Shown: positions 10,582-21,985, counted from the first letter of the stretch. The stretch is 64,000 nucleotides of DNA from Macrothele yani (GCA_039090855.1 CM077023.1:82807127-82871126); one strand, 5' to 3'. Notes: generated by a model not told the origin, from the sequence alone. Translations and numbers: made by a program.

Positions 10582-11797
10582 TGGGTATATAAATAAGTTT
10601 TGAGAAATTTCCGTTCGGTGTCGTACTTATTACTGCTCGCATGTATTTTCAGGTGGCAACACTGCGATATCGCAGTACGAGACGCCAGCTGTCAGAGTCA
10701 GTATACGACGTTCGATTGAGGTGCGAAGACGTATTTGTTTTACTCGATGGAAAACGGCAACCTTCGTCCCTACGAAACAGCATTTACGAGAAGTGTTAGT
10801 GCATTACTTTATTGTCAAGAAAAGTGCTGCCGACAGCTATTGCTTAATGTCAGAAATCTATGGTGAACATTCCCCATACATAAAAACATGTTAGTATTGG
10901 TTTAGACGATTCAAAAGGAACGATTTCGATGTCAGCGATACAGAACGTTCTGGACCACCCAAAAAAATTGCTGATGCCGAATTAGAAGCTTTACTCGATG
11001 ATTATCCGTGCCAGACCCAAAAAGAACTTGCAGCAGCATTAAATGTTAGTCAACCATGCGTTTCACAACGTTTAGCTGCCATGGGAATGGTGCAAAAAGA
11101 AGGGAATTGGGTTCCACATGCTTTGCGGGAAAGAGACCTTGAAAGTCGAAAAACCATTTGCAAATTGCTGCTTCAAAGGCAAAAAAGAAAGTTTTTTGCA
11201 TCGTATTATTACTGCCGACGAGAAATGGATATGGTACGATAACCCTAAACGGCATAAAGCATATGTAAAGCCAGGTGAACCAGGTCCTTCAACGCCAAAA
11301 CGCAATATCCATGGTTCAAAGATAATGCTGTGTATCTGGTGGGATCAGAAGGATGTGATCCACTATGAACTGCTGAAACCGTCAGAAACTATTACTGGTG
11401 ATCGGTATCGAACCCGATCAATGCGTTTAAAACGAGCTCTTACGCAAAAACGGCCGGAATGGTAGAATAGACACAACAAAGTCATCTTACAGCATGACAA
11501 CGCAAGACCACATGTTTCTCGACCTGTGAAAAAGTACTTAGAAGGATCCGACTGGGAAGTTCTACCCCACCCGCCATATTCGCCAGATATTATGAAGACA
11601 TCACAAATTTGCTGGACAACTGGATCTCTTCCAAGGAACCGGAATTCTTCCTTCGGGGCATACGTTCACTGCCCGAAAGATGGGGTAAAGTTGTAGCTTC
11701 AGAGGGAGCATACTTCGATTAATATTAAAATATTGTTTCTGTTCTCCAACAACGTGTTTTGTTCATCTCAAATCCCTCAAAACTTATTTATATACCA
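10582..11797 (+). mobile_element. mariner element with terminal inverted repeats
   Basis: It is bounded by TA dinucleotides (10580-10581 and 11798-11799). The ends are 'tgggtatataaataagtttt' on the left and, inverted on the right, 'tggtatataaataagttttg'. It contains one broken DD34D-type transposase. Its insertion splits an older Tc1-like element. Confidence 0.85.
10747..11721 (+). pseudogene. mariner transposase pseudogene
   Basis: The start (MENGNLRPYE) and the end (GAYFD then stop at about 11719-11721) are recognisable. The frame is broken by several shifts and stops. Visible blocks include an N-terminal helix-turn-helix region (WFRRFKRNDFDVSDTERSG), IITADEKWIWYDNPKR with the first catalytic D, and LQHDNARPHV with the second. 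Just after PPYSPDI, near 11590, an internal deletion removes the block that should carry the third catalytic D. The copy therefore cannot be active. The frame at 11118-11465 is its middle part. Confidence 0.85.
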
Positions 11798-12280
11798 TAT
11801 TTTGTTGAAATAACAACACTGGGAATACTGCGGTTGAAGGGCAGGTATGGTGATTACAGATTATCGTTCACATATCACTGTCGGGATTCATTTCATGAGC
11901 AACAAAAACGATCTATATCGTACATTACGTCATCTTACACAGGAACTCCCATGGGGCGGCAGTGTAGAGTGATTGAACGTACGATGACTCTTCCTACTTG
12001 ATCTTCGTGACTCCATACTGTTATATGGCCATCATCTGCATTCAGATAGAAGCGAAGCTCATTAGAGATGACTTGGTGCCCTTCATCTATTCACATCGTC
12101 CACACAACAGCTGGTGGGTCGTCGGAGACAGCAAACGCGTTGGACGTAGTTCATGTTATCCAGTTTGCTCCAGATTTTGTTGGATGGTCCAGGCAAATGG
12201 TAGATGAGGTGATCCTCTTTTGTGGTACGCCTATGTGGATAAGATCAATGGCCGTGGGTAGAGAGCGGTGAACTCACTAA

Positions 12281-12929
12281 AAAAGCAAAAGAAATCGCTG
12301 TTGTAAACAGTATATCATTGTGTCCACAGCACGACCAGTTTGAGTGGCTATTAGATATACTGACCAACACCGATCAAGCATCTCTGACATACACTGCCGT
12401 TCAAATTATCCCTTTTAATTAGTATCTCTGCCGTCAACTTTGTTTTGTCTTGCTATGGCTGCATTATACTACACCATAGGTAACCATAAGCTGACCAGCA
12501 GCATATCCGCAGTAGTATTCAAATAGAGTTATCATTGGTGACAGTACCGCCCATACCTTTGGTGCTAGTGACGTAACGAGACTTTTGTTTGTACCACGTA
12601 TAGTGTAAAATCATATGACAGAAAGTCCATCCGCAAAGGGTGCTACAGTTTTGCGTCAGTGAGTGCAATATTCGTAGATCATTTTTATTATTTACCCCTC
12701 CTCCCTACACACACACTTGTGTGCATACTCAGGTCTAATTCAAAGATAGCAGTTTTTTTTTATATCTTCAAAATTCGAAATCCGTCCAAGATGCTAATTT
12801 TTTCATATGCACTCGCTTCCAAAAGCTAAGCACGAAACAGTAAAGGAGACATAACTCGTAAAATTCTCTTCCAATTTATTTCAGAATGCACAGCAAGATA
12901 CAGTAATTCACTAGGTATCAAAGAGACGT
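12281..12929. other. no feature recognised
   Basis: Probably flanking or degenerate transposon sequence. I could not match it to a domain. Confidence 0.4.
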
Positions 12930-13517
12930 TAATGAGATAAAAAATGTACAGTGACGCCACAAAAAAACAGGATCACAAGATAATGATGCAAACAGAGGGT
13001 GTGCGTTCGGAATGCAAAATGACAACCAATATTGGATGTGATCCCCTCTGACACGGATGCACTCGTGCCACCGACGATTCATGCTCATAATCAAATAGTC
13101 CAGTGCGGTGAAGGGCAAAATCACCATTCCTCTACATGAGTGGTTCGCAGTTTCTGGAGGGTATTGAGTCGTAGCAGGCTGGAAGCTATAGATCTCCCGA
13201 GGACATCCCAGAGGTGTTCTCTGGGATTTAGTTCCGAACAGCCCGGTGGATACGCTATTCGTTGAATACCTTGATCCAGCTGATAGTAGCTCTCTGTGTG
13301 GGCGAGAGTTGTCGTCCATTAGGTGAATATCTAGAACGACTGCACCCGCATAATGTTTGACATGTGAGTAAAAGACTTCATCCTGATACCTTACCGCCGT
13401 CAGAATAACGTCTGAGAACACACGGAGGTCGATGCAGCCACCCAGTGAAAAGCCAGTTTTCACAGACACACGAATACAACTAAAAGCATTGCTCTCGATG
13501 ACGATGTTTTCGGACTG

Positions 13518-14033
13518 TGTGACGTGCCTTTATCTCACGCACATGAGATAAAGGCAGATAGCAGTGAGAGCACATGTCCGCGTAGCTCAGTTGGGAGAGC
13601 GACTTACTTCGGAGTGAGGGGACCCGGGTTAGATGTCCAGCACGTAAAAACTTGTACGTTATATTGGCGCCCGAACTTCCAGGATGACCCGGCTGTTAAG
13701 TTTCTCGCAATAATGTGATGTTCTTTCCACACGGCGAGAGAGGAAAAAATGAGAATCCCTTCTTCAGTGCTTCGAAAAAGTAAATCGGTGTGATGTTATG
13801 TTCCACACACCAAATTGTCTGGGATTTTCATGGAATGACTGCCTACAGCGACACATGGTCCCGGCTGACCAGTGGCCCATGCCCAGGGCCCTCTTTCGGG
13901 GAGGGGGTGGTGAAATGTGACGTGCTTTCACCGCAGGACACACATGATATAAAGGCAGATAGCAGTGAGAGCACATGTCCGGAGTGAGGGGACCCGGGTT
14001 CGATGGCTGGAACGGACAAACTTGTACGTTATA
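13518..14033 (+). mobile_element. TRIM with tRNA-like LTRs (copy 2), complete with TSD
   Basis: LTR1 is 13518-13663 (tgtgacg...gttata) and LTR2 is 13916-14033 (tgtgacg...gttata). The 4-bp target duplication 'actg' is at 13514-13517 and 14034-14037. A primer-binding site 'tggcgcccgaac' starts at 13665, one base after LTR1. It matches the 3' end of tRNA-Lys over 12 nt. A purine tract 'ggggagggggtggtgaaa' directly precedes LTR2. The internal region is about 250 bp with no gag or pol, so the element depends on another retrotransposon. LTR2 lacks about 28 bp of the tRNA-like 5' half. Confidence 0.85.
13576..13646 (+). other. tRNA-like segment inside TRIM LTR1
   Basis: 'gtccgcgtagctcagttggg' gives a canonical A-box region, followed by a degraded B box 'gggttagatg'. 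In LTR2 the B box reads 'gggttcgatgg' but the A-box half is missing. It is probably a Pol III promoter relic. It is not a functional tRNA. Confidence 0.65.
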
Positions 14034-14155
14034 ACTGATACGGGTTCTACGCTCTTTCCACACTAATATTCGTCTACTGTCTGATTTCAGAAAAAAACCT
14101 CGATTAATCTGTGAACATGACATTTTCCCATCTTTATCAGGTTCATCTGACATGA

Positions 14156-15650
14156 TAACGACACCATTGTGAAAGGGTACACTTCTGTCTAGAGTTTAAC
14201 GGCAAATAAACGTTTAGTCTTCATGAATAAGGGGCCACCTACGTGCAGCCTTCACCTCTCAGTAGTTGTCGATATCGGTCTTCTTACGGCTGCAATATGG
14301 TATACTCGCAGAGACAAGTCGCCAGTATGCTGTTCCTCGCAAGTGACAAGTCGCCAGTAAATTTATATAGCGGTTCTCAGCAAGGGTTGCGAACCTAGTT
14401 GGTCTTCGAGACAGGACTTCTGCTGAGTGCTGCACTGCTTTGGAACTAGTTCAAACCGTGATATTACAGAAATGAGCTAGCTACCTCTGCGTCGGACTGA
14501 CCAACTAGTCTCCTGACGGCAGCGCGCCATCCTTGTGCATCATCCAGGCGCTTTCTCCCGGAGAAGACGAAGAAAATATCTGTACTTCCAATTTCTTCTG
14601 CAACGTTTCCAGTTGCACTGATAGCCACTGAAAGAAATCACTCCTGTTATCCGGATAACTTTTTGCATATTACGCTCTGCACAAAACTCTGTTTAAGACG
14701 CGTTTTGATATTTGGATGTCGTACTACAACGCCACAGAAAATTTCGTGCGTAAATATCCACTGGTGCAATCGCTATCTCCAGATTTGTATTTCGTGGTTA
14801 ACTTTTAGAGGGGAGTTGTTAGATTCGTTTGAGTTTAATACTTGAAATGTGATCACAGTGTAAAACTTGACGGCGATTACTGAATGATTTAATTTTTCTT
14901 TCAGTGCATTCAAATAAACACACACACACACACACTAAGCGTGTGAGATGGGATTCTGACCCGCTTCCCCCGAAGTGAAATCCTGGCAACGTCACTGCCT
15001 GAATGCATAATGTGCCTTTTATTTTAAACGAATTCAAGCCCAATAATGCATTATTATGGCGCTGGGGAATTTGGAAAATGACATTATTCTGGGTCGTGCT
15101 GCATTTCAATCCGAGAGGAAAGAGTTGCCTAAAGTTAATCACATATCTTTTGGTAATCTCTACCGTTAATTATAAAACTGAATGCTCCTTTGCCAGTCTT
15201 TTTTAAAGAAAAATTTAAGTCTTTGTCACTGTAAGGTAATCCCACATTAATCTAAATAGGAATGGATAACAAACAATAAAAACACTTCTTTTCACACGAA
15301 AAGGGCCTCCTTCAAACTGCGGAGAAGGCATGACAAATGAAGACATTTGATATCTGCCTATGAAAATAATGTTTATTTCAACAACTTGATGTTCGAAATC
15401 ATTTAGTTGCAGAATCGTGTAAAATATTGTAAAGTGTACGAGGGATAGGAAGAAAATAAAAGAGGTAAATGCTATAAAGAATCAGCCTTATGTTTACTCA
15501 AATTGAGGTTATCTCTGACACAGTCAAAATATAAACAATAAAACTTTTCCTAGAATTGCAGGACTAAATAAGCACTTATATCGGACGAATGCATTTTAAA
15601 ATTCGAAAACCAAATCTTTTCTGAATTTTATGTTATTTATTTATTTTAGG
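14156..15650. other. no gene recognised; CA microsatellite
   Basis: Contains a (ca)n run at about 14917-14937. The reading frames at 14663-15206 show no domain. Nothing else supported. Confidence 0.45.
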
Positions 15651-15712
15651 AGTGGGGCGGATTAGATACCGATTCATTCTTTCCCGTTTCATCCTCTGCT
15701 CAAAATCGTGCC

Positions 15713-16017
15713 AGATCAGATCCTATGTAGATGATTTTAGGAAGGGAGTGTCTGACCCCAGGTCTTGAACAACCCTTAGAAATAGGAAGCTAGGAGATTT
15801 GGGCTAGAGTGCCCGATAGGAAAGTCACACGGAAGCGAGGTAGAAGACGCCCTTACTTACTACCGGGGGGCCAGTGCCCGGGATCCGACGGCTGAACGTG
15901 CCCATCCGACGCACGGCGGGTATTTAGTGGATCAAGCGTTCGTACCTGCCTGGGATCGAACCCGAGGTCCTTTCCGTGGCAGTCCCGAACGTTGCCCACT
16001 AGGCCACCCGCGGCCCA
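15713..16017 (-). mobile_element. tRNA-derived SINE, family B, with 13-bp TSD
   Basis: A perfect 13-bp duplication 'tcaaaatcgtgcc' flanks it (15700-15712 and 16018-16030). On the minus strand the head begins at 16017 with 'gggccgcgggtggcctagtg', with A box 'tggcctagtgggc' and B box 'gggttcgatccc'. The body differs from family A and has no poly-A tail. It is inserted in the left inverted repeat of the surrounding element. Confidence 0.85.
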
Positions 16018-16209
16018 TCAAAATCGTGCCGTTTCATCCTCTTGTTTTAACAGGAGTGGCGATTCGTCCCCTGCAGCACACAGTGCGGGAGTACTCTCAG
16101 AGGAGTACGGCTTAAACCGGTTTACGGAGGGGAGTCCTTGAGTCGACACAACAGGTTGGTCAGTATAATGATAATGATTGCACAGTGGTTCTATACTTTT
16201 CGGAAACAC

Positions 16210-16284
16210 TAATTTTGGAAGCTGAAGCATTTGCTATTTTCCTACAGTAATTTTGGAAGCGGATGCATTTGCTATTTTTCTACG
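16210..16284. repeat. 38-bp direct repeat, two units
   Basis: 'taattttggaagc' through 'tttgctatttt(c/t)ctac' occurs at 16210-16247 and 16248-16284. Confidence 0.8.
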
Positions 16285-16622
16285 TTTGCATCACGACGTT
16301 CAGGTATTTTTTCTAGTAAACATGTAACAGAAGTCGTATAATATGAGTGAAGTGGAGTTTATCGAAACCAAGCGTGGCCTACGTGCATTACTTTTCGACT
16401 GGCGGTAGTATACTTTAAATAACACTAACAAAGGCTGGATATGCCGAAATGCTGATTGCAGTGGAACTTCACTTACGAGATCAGAAGATAAGGTATTGTC
16501 TGAAGGAAACCACACTTTTAAACCTAATGTAGCTAAGATGGAAGTAGAAAAATTGGTCGCAAAGGGTAAAAAAAAGGCTCTCGAAGAGCTCACGTTTAAA
16601 AGTCAATATACGGCCAAAAGTC

Positions 16623-17109
16623 AATATACGAGCAATATGCCATTATGTCTTAAAAGAAAAGTGTTTGATCAATGCATCCTTCCAGTGCTTACGTATGGTG
16701 CAGAGACGTGGACCTTAACTAAAAGAGACATACAAAGGCTGCAGACAACTCAAAGAACCATGGAGAGGTGCATGCTTGGTATAACCAGGAGAGATAAGAA
16801 GAGGAACTCGTGGATCCGAAAAATGACGAGAGTGGAAGACATCATGATCAGAGTTAAATCCCTGAAATGGCAATGGGCTGGACATACTGCCAGAAGGACA
16901 GACCATAGATGGACAGCCGAAATTTTAGATTGGATTCCAAGGGACAGGAAAAGACCCAGAAAAAGACCACATGGGAGATGGGTGGATGAAATTCGTAAAT
17001 ATGCGGGAGTGACATGGAGGAGACTGGCACAAGACAGACCGTTGTGGAGGAAGCTTGGGGAGACCTTCGTCCAGCAGTGGATTGATAATGGTTGACAATG
17101 ATGATGATG
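16623..17109 (+). pseudogene. RTE-type non-LTR retrotransposon, 5'-truncated 3' end
   Basis: The insertion is flanked by a 15-bp duplication, 'atacggccaaaagtc' (16608-16622 and 17110-17124), and ends in an (atg)n tail. The translated part carries CLKRKVFDQCILPVLTYGAE, then QWAGHTARRTDHRW and IPRDRKRPRKRPHGRWVD. These motifs are the C-terminus of RTE-like reverse transcriptases, after the polymerase domain. The open frame 16496-17095 is a chance fusion: its first ~42 codons come from the host element and the rest from the retrotransposon. The same tail recurs at 32467-32614, and a minus-strand relative lies at 54195-55200. Confidence 0.9.
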
Positions 17110-17339
17110 ATACGGCCAAAAGTCTGGGCAAAACTAAATAACGAGTAAATAACACGAACTCAAATTACACAGTTTATTAAGCAACTGGGAAAATGTAAAA
17201 GGGGGGGGAGACGAATCGCCACTCCTGTTATAGCCTGAGGATGAAACGGCACTATTTTGAGCAGGGGATGAAACGGGAAAGGATGAATCGGGACGCCACC
17301 GTGGGGAAGATGTTATTGCTTACCGTGGGCGATTATTAG

Positions 17340-17455
17340 AGATATGGGCAGTCTCCAGTTCCTGCGCAGTACCCATGAATAATCCGCGATTCGAACTCCA
17401 GCCTGGCTCGGACCACTACAGCGCGTCTTACCATTCTGAACTGATGAGGCTATTA
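17340..17455 (-). mobile_element. degenerate tRNA-derived SINE fragment
   Basis: On the minus strand 'gcctcatcagttcagaatgg' and 'ggagttcgaatcgcgg' look like A- and B-box regions of a degraded tRNA head. The body does not match family A or B clearly. Confidence 0.45.
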
Positions 17456-18166
17456 CTAAGCCTAATGGTGGTTTCCCACGCGATACAACTCCTCTGCTAA
17501 TTGGAGCATCTACGGAAACCAATGCATTTATCTTTTGCAGCGTGTCAAGTTCACAGCACATAATTTCACCACTTGGGACTTTCTACATAAACAATGTATA
17601 TAACTAGAAAATCGAGAATGAAATATTTTTCTGTGGCTTGTGATCTAAAATCTATATGTAGGCTAAATAAATAATTGTATTGAAATAATTGTTTTGCCAC
17701 ATGACAACGTAAACAGTAGCAAATAATTTTAAGATCATCATTTCAGTATTTCCTTGTTGGTTTTAATCTTTTTATTATTTATTTTTTCTTTATATTTTCA
17801 CTGTAACGTGCTAACTTTTTTACTCGATATCATGTGCAAAATGTCTAGTCAGAAATCCGTAACTTTGAGGGAAGGTAGGAGTACCACAGAAATTTCAAAT
17901 ACAAGAATGTAGCAAACCCCATCCCCTGCTTTTTGTTGTACCACGAAGGTTGTATACACGCCAATCTGCTTTGGAACAAAGACTTGACGATCTGTATCCT
18001 TGTTTGCCGGGGTTTTTTTTTTTTCGTCTCTTTTAAGCCACCTACCAACTTAATTCGAACGTTTTAGGGAGATTAAAAGTGGTTAATCTTTAATCCTCCA
18101 TTTTCGAATTCAGGGGATCATCATAACAGCTCAAGTTTTAAAATGAGAGAATTCGAAATTTCCCTC
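17456..18166. other. no feature recognised
   Basis: AT-rich sequence without a recognisable gene or repeat. Confidence 0.45.
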
Positions 18167-18345
18167 TTCTTTTTTTTTTTTTTATTGGAGGTTTAACGAC
18201 CACCGTGAGCATCTCAATGGGCTATAAGCAGTCGCCCGTCCCTAATTTAGGGTCACTGGTTCCAGGGAAGGGTGAGAGCCAGTGCCGTAAGACAAACATA
18301 ACATCCATGTCTCACCGGGATTCGAACCCGGACCCCTTCCGAACG
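18167..18345 (-). mobile_element. SINE family A, 5'-truncated, minus strand
   Basis: A T-run at about 18169-18184 is the tail. The body is in inverse orientation ('accaccgtgagca', 'cagtcgcccgtccctaa'), and the B box is at about 18320-18332. The outer half of the tRNA head is missing. Confidence 0.85.
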
Positions 18346-18526
18346 AGAATTTTCCTCTTCCTAACAGTTTCTGTGACGGCCTACTCTAATTTAACTTTCC
18401 TTTTTAGTTTATTTCTTTCTATATGTAACTTTGAATTCGTTCTCTTTAGCAATTTTCAAACTTAACGTGATATCTTCTCTCTAGCAAGAGTATGCTTGGC
18501 CATACCTTGACGTGGAACGTATGACG

Positions 18527-19659
18527 CAGGGACGTCGCCAGGGGGTGCGAGGATGGGCCTGAGCCCACCCTGAAATTTGTCTTACTCACCCTGCCGCCCA
18601 CCCATTTCAAAATGTGCCATTTTTCAGTATATCTAACTTTAAAATGTAATCTGCATTTTGTCAAGTCTTAGGTTTTATTTAATGCAGCCCTACGTATTTT
18701 TTCCCTAAGAAGTGAGTTGTTTCCTTCTCCGTAGAAAGGATCAAAATATCATCCTCAGGGCCATGAAAGTTCAATTGTTCTCCACTCTTCTAAATCCTTA
18801 GTTTAAGCCTCGTTTCTATGTTAGTATGGCCAGTGGAGAACGAGGAGAGTAGACAGGAATTCACTGAGGGAGATCATTACTAATTGCTCTGCTGTTTGTT
18901 TTAGTTACTAAATATGAGATTCCAACACGAAAAGTGGAGTCTAAAGCTACACTAGCCCTCTTAAAATTCCCCGGGACAGTGAAAGTGCAGAAAGTGGCTG
19001 ACGACTGTTTTGTAGGAGAGGAGTGCAAGGCAAAGTCGCTGGCTGGAAGGAAGGAAGTTAAGGAAGGGGGAGATATTGTGTCTGCGTGGCACGACGAACA
19101 AAAACGACATTTTCTTTTAAATAAATTGTTCAAATACAGCAGTATTATTTCCGTAGGCAAAAATAAAAAAAATTTGAAAAGCAGTTTAATACAATGCATT
19201 CAGATCAAGCAAAAAGTTGCAGGCGACATTTTACCAACACTTCTATCTTACACCAGTGGCGTAACTAGTCAGGTCCATGTATGTGTGTGTGTATTCAGGT
19301 GGAAGGGATGAAGATTGCACGAATTCCTTTGTAGCAGGTATTGAAATCCATTAAATCCTGCTTAAGACCATTCGTCCGAGAAAAGTCCGGGTTCGAACCA
19401 CGGTGAGGAATTGATGTTGCGTTTGTCTTACGGCACGGGCTCTCTCCCTTCCTGGAACCAGTTACCTTGAATTAGGGACAGGTGACTGATTATAGCCCAC
19501 TGAGTTACTCACGGTGATCGCTAAACCTTCAATAAAAAAAAAAAAAAACAAGTAAAAATTCGTCTTTCAGTGTTTCGTATAAAAAAAAAAAGTTTCTATC
19601 AAAAATAATGCTCGCCCACCCGTCGCGCATCCTAATTTCGAAGTCTAGCGACGTCTCTG
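18527..19659. mobile_element. hAT-like non-autonomous DNA element
   Basis: The ends are 'cagggacgtcgcc' and, inverted, 'cagagacgtcgct'. The flanks are 'gtatgacg' (18519-18526) and 'gtttgacg' (19660-19667), an 8-bp duplication with one mismatch, as expected for hAT elements. Comparison with the copy at 47.1-47.8 kb shows that it interrupts LTR-R. The frame at 18934-19311 has no recognisable transposase domain. It contains a SINE family A copy. Confidence 0.65.
19345..19545 (+). mobile_element. SINE family A, head-truncated
   Basis: The copy begins inside the tRNA head ('accattcgtccgag', B box 'gggttcgaacc'). The body and an A-rich tail at 19532-19549 follow. It is more diverged than the copies at 47.2 and 59.4 kb. 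Confidence 0.8.
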
Positions 19660-20001
19660 GTTTGACGTGTGTATGTGTCCGATCAGAACTGAATGTTATA
19701 TAATGTTTGAGCAGCAGCAGTGAACGAAGATGATGGTAGTATGATGATATAATAGTAGTTGCGGAATTTAAAGTACTTGAAGTTGTGATTTCTTGACGTC
19801 TGCGTATTTAATATTTAGAGTTGGTGTTTTTATTTCTCGTTAAACGTTCTCTAACAAGTAATTGTATTTTTTTCACTAATGTTGTTGAAGACTGAGTCGT
19901 GCTAAAGAAGTTTTTGCTGAATCGAGACTAATAGTAAGTAACCTTTTCTGAAGTTATTTGGGTGACTCCTGATTCGCTTGAAAGTGAAGTCATTAAGAAC
20001 T

Positions 20002-20058
20002 GATGCAATGTTCGTTTAAGTATAGTTCAAACAGCTATACTTAAACGAACATTGCATC
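20002..20058. repeat. perfect palindrome, 24-bp arms, 9-nt loop
   Basis: The arms are 20002-20025 and 20035-20058, around loop 'ttcaaacag'. It lies at the end of LTR-R copy 1. The corresponding end in copy 2 is not palindromic, so the inversion is secondary. Confidence 0.9.
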
Positions 20059-21104
20059 TCCTAAAAGGAATTTTTAGGCCTCACTGCTTATGTAAATATG
20101 CTTAATCGGATATAAAAGCGCATTTTTATAAAGTGATATCTATCTTATATTTAATTCAATATTCAATCACATTTTTGTGTTCATAGAAACCAGTATGAGT
20201 TCCACTCCAAAATTTCTCAAATGAGTTATTTCAGGTATTTTTCATTGGTTGAATCTATATTTTAACTTGCAACCTGCTTTTGATTTCCCCCCATAAATCC
20301 TAATCTTTGAGTTGTGAGATCCAGTCATAAGTACCCCTTAACATTCGCCGATAAAGAACGCCAAAATTTATTGCTCATGTCGTAAAAGTGTTTAGCGCAC
20401 TAATTTTCAGCTTTGCATCACATGTACCGTATGTTTCGTCATATAACCCCCACAGACCTTTAAACGCAGAAAAAAAAAATCGACGTATAATCCGCACTTG
20501 CAATTCTGATCTCGAGCTACAATTCCCTACAAAAAAAGTCGCGATTCACGGGATGATCCAGTAGTCCAAAGAAATAAAAAAATATGATCTCCTTGTTAAA
20601 ATAAAACTGTCATTTTTTTAAAGTGATGTGTTACTTTCAAATGAATACATATCAAAAATCACGAGTTTTTTCAGCAGTACCGCCGTTCCGCACTTAGACC
20701 TGACCGTTCCGTATTTGGATTCCTTAGTGTGCAGTTCCGTAATTAGACCTGTGACTCCCACGATCGTGTGTCATACCGAGCTTCTTGTAGTACGTGACCG
20801 TCGACAGATCGAATAATACCACTTTCATTGCTTCGTATTTTCTGTCAAAATGCTTGTAATAAAAAACAAAAAACAAACAAAACCTCTTTTCTGACTGTGT
20901 GCGGACCTTAGTGTTACAAGCAAATTCAGAATTTATATTCTGTTTGCTTTGAATATTCTATCGATTTCCTATGTATTATGAAAAGTATTTCTTTCTTCGT
21001 CGATTTCTCTGTCTTCGTATTGTATTACGTTTTTCTGCTGTTAAAAGCATTTTTGGTATTTTTCCAAATTTACGACACGGATCTTTTTCTTAAAAATTTA
21101 AGTG

Positions 21105-21260
21105 TCGAAAAAACATTTTTAAGGGTTTATAAACAACAGAGCCTAAATTTATAATTTTTTTAACAGATAATGATAATAAAAAATTTTACGACGTAAAATT
21201 TTTAAGGGGTTTAAACAACAGAGCCTAAATTTGTATTTTTTTTTAAACAGTTAATGGGCG
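21105..21260. repeat. ~80-bp tandem duplication
   Basis: Both units contain 'tttttaaggg', 'aacaacagagcctaaattt' and a T-run followed by 'aacag' (21110-21165 and 21195-21252). Confidence 0.7.
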
Positions 21261-21892
21261 GACAATTGTCTCTAGAGGGACAAATTCTGATTTATTTATT
21301 TATTTATTTATTTCAGTTTGGGGTTGTGGTACAATACCTGCTACATTAAAAAAAAAAAAGAAAAAAAGGTTTTGAGGATTGCTTGATGTTCTTTCGTGTT
21401 TGGCACAAAGAGAGTAAGTTTTTGTGCTTATTGTATCCTAAACAGAACATGAACATGTATTTTGAGTATTTATCTTCCGAGCATGTGCAAAACTACATTT
21501 TCAACAAATTTTCAGTTTCGTTACATGTGTGAAAACTCTTCCCAAACAGACAGTAACTCATCAGTATTTGTGAAACCGCTTTCTTTTCTCGGTCAGATGA
21601 TATAATTTTTCGCATAGACGTAGTATCTGAAAATTCCTACACGATAATTCATTGATAACACTCACACACACCACACAAGCGCGCACGCTTTTATATGAAA
21701 TGATGTCATGAATTTCAGGCATTGATCCATACGTAAAATGAGCTTTATTTTTCGTATTAAACCAGGTACATCAAACTTTTCTTTTTATTCCCCTGCGACA
21801 GCTGTGACTAAAAAGAAAAACTGTACTGAAATGACATCCTCTATGATAACTCTTACGCCAAAATAACTGAAAATCATTCATAAGAGGTCAAC

Positions 21893-21985
21893 TGAATTTC
21901 TAGGAATACAAACTCATACAGATTTAATGTTAAAAAAATATTTTTTAGAAATACAAACTCACGCAGATATATATGTTAAGGTTAA
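21893..21985. repeat. ~45-bp tandem duplication
   Basis: Two units with 'agaaatacaaactcacgcag' or 'aggaatacaaactcatacag' followed by an AT-rich segment ending 'atgtta'. Confidence 0.65.

Larger units (their letters stand above)
10340..12280 (-). pseudogene. Tc1-like transposase pseudogene split by a mariner
   Basis: The N-terminal and central part lies at about 12270-11800. It contains NELRFYLNADDGHITVW, which corresponds to the first catalytic block, here with N-E in place of the usual D-E. The C-terminal part lies at about 10642-10409, with AMSPHFFPIEPIFDILRP, the block that holds the catalytic E. The mariner at 10582-11797 interrupts the frame near the second catalytic D. Frameshifts and stops are numerous. 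The two halves are collinear across the insertion, so this was one element before the mariner arrived. Confidence 0.75.
12930..14155 (-). pseudogene. Tc1-like transposase pseudogene split by a TRIM
   Basis: The part at 14153-14038 includes KSDSRRILVWKERRTRIS, which follows the first catalytic region. The part at 13517-12930 includes FSDVILTAVRYQDEVFYSHV, MDDNSRPHR (second catalytic D region), a shifted stretch with the catalytic E region, and near the C-terminus YLIMSMNRRWHECIRVRGDH. The order matches a single Tc1 transposase read on the minus strand. The TRIM at 13518-14033 is inserted between the two parts. Further frameshifts are present. Confidence 0.8.
15652..17299. mobile_element. unclassified DNA element with ~85-bp terminal inverted repeats
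   Basis: The left terminus (15652-15712 plus 16031-16075) and right terminus (17207-17299) are inverse complements. They share 'tttcccgtttcatcctctgc', 'gtgccgtttcatcctc' and 'aacaggagtggcgattcgtc'. The left repeat is split by a SINE and the interior holds an RTE fragment. No transposase of its own is recognisable, so it looks non-autonomous. I did not find a clear target duplication. Confidence 0.65.
18372..20056 (+). mobile_element. solo LTR (LTR-R, copy 1), split by a hAT-like element
   Basis: The LTR pieces are 18372-18526 and 19668-20056. They align with 47111-47203, 47429-47794 and 50230-50274 at 47-50 kb. Shared words include 'tgtgacg', 'aacttaacgt', 'tatcttctctct', 'aatgtttgagcagcagca' and 'gtgactcctgattc'. 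The terminus is 'tgtgac...attgca'. No coding region or partner LTR is nearby, so I call it a solo LTR. Its last 55 bp have been turned into a perfect palindrome. Confidence 0.65.

Noticed and set aside
16496..17095. A single 199-residue host protein
   Set aside because: A 15-bp target duplication shows that a retrotransposon 3' end was inserted. The first part of the frame belongs to other sequence.
18934..19311. 125-residue open frame inside the hAT-like element
   Set aside because: I see no hAT dimerisation or zinc-finger motif, and the frame runs into a (tg)n repeat at its end.
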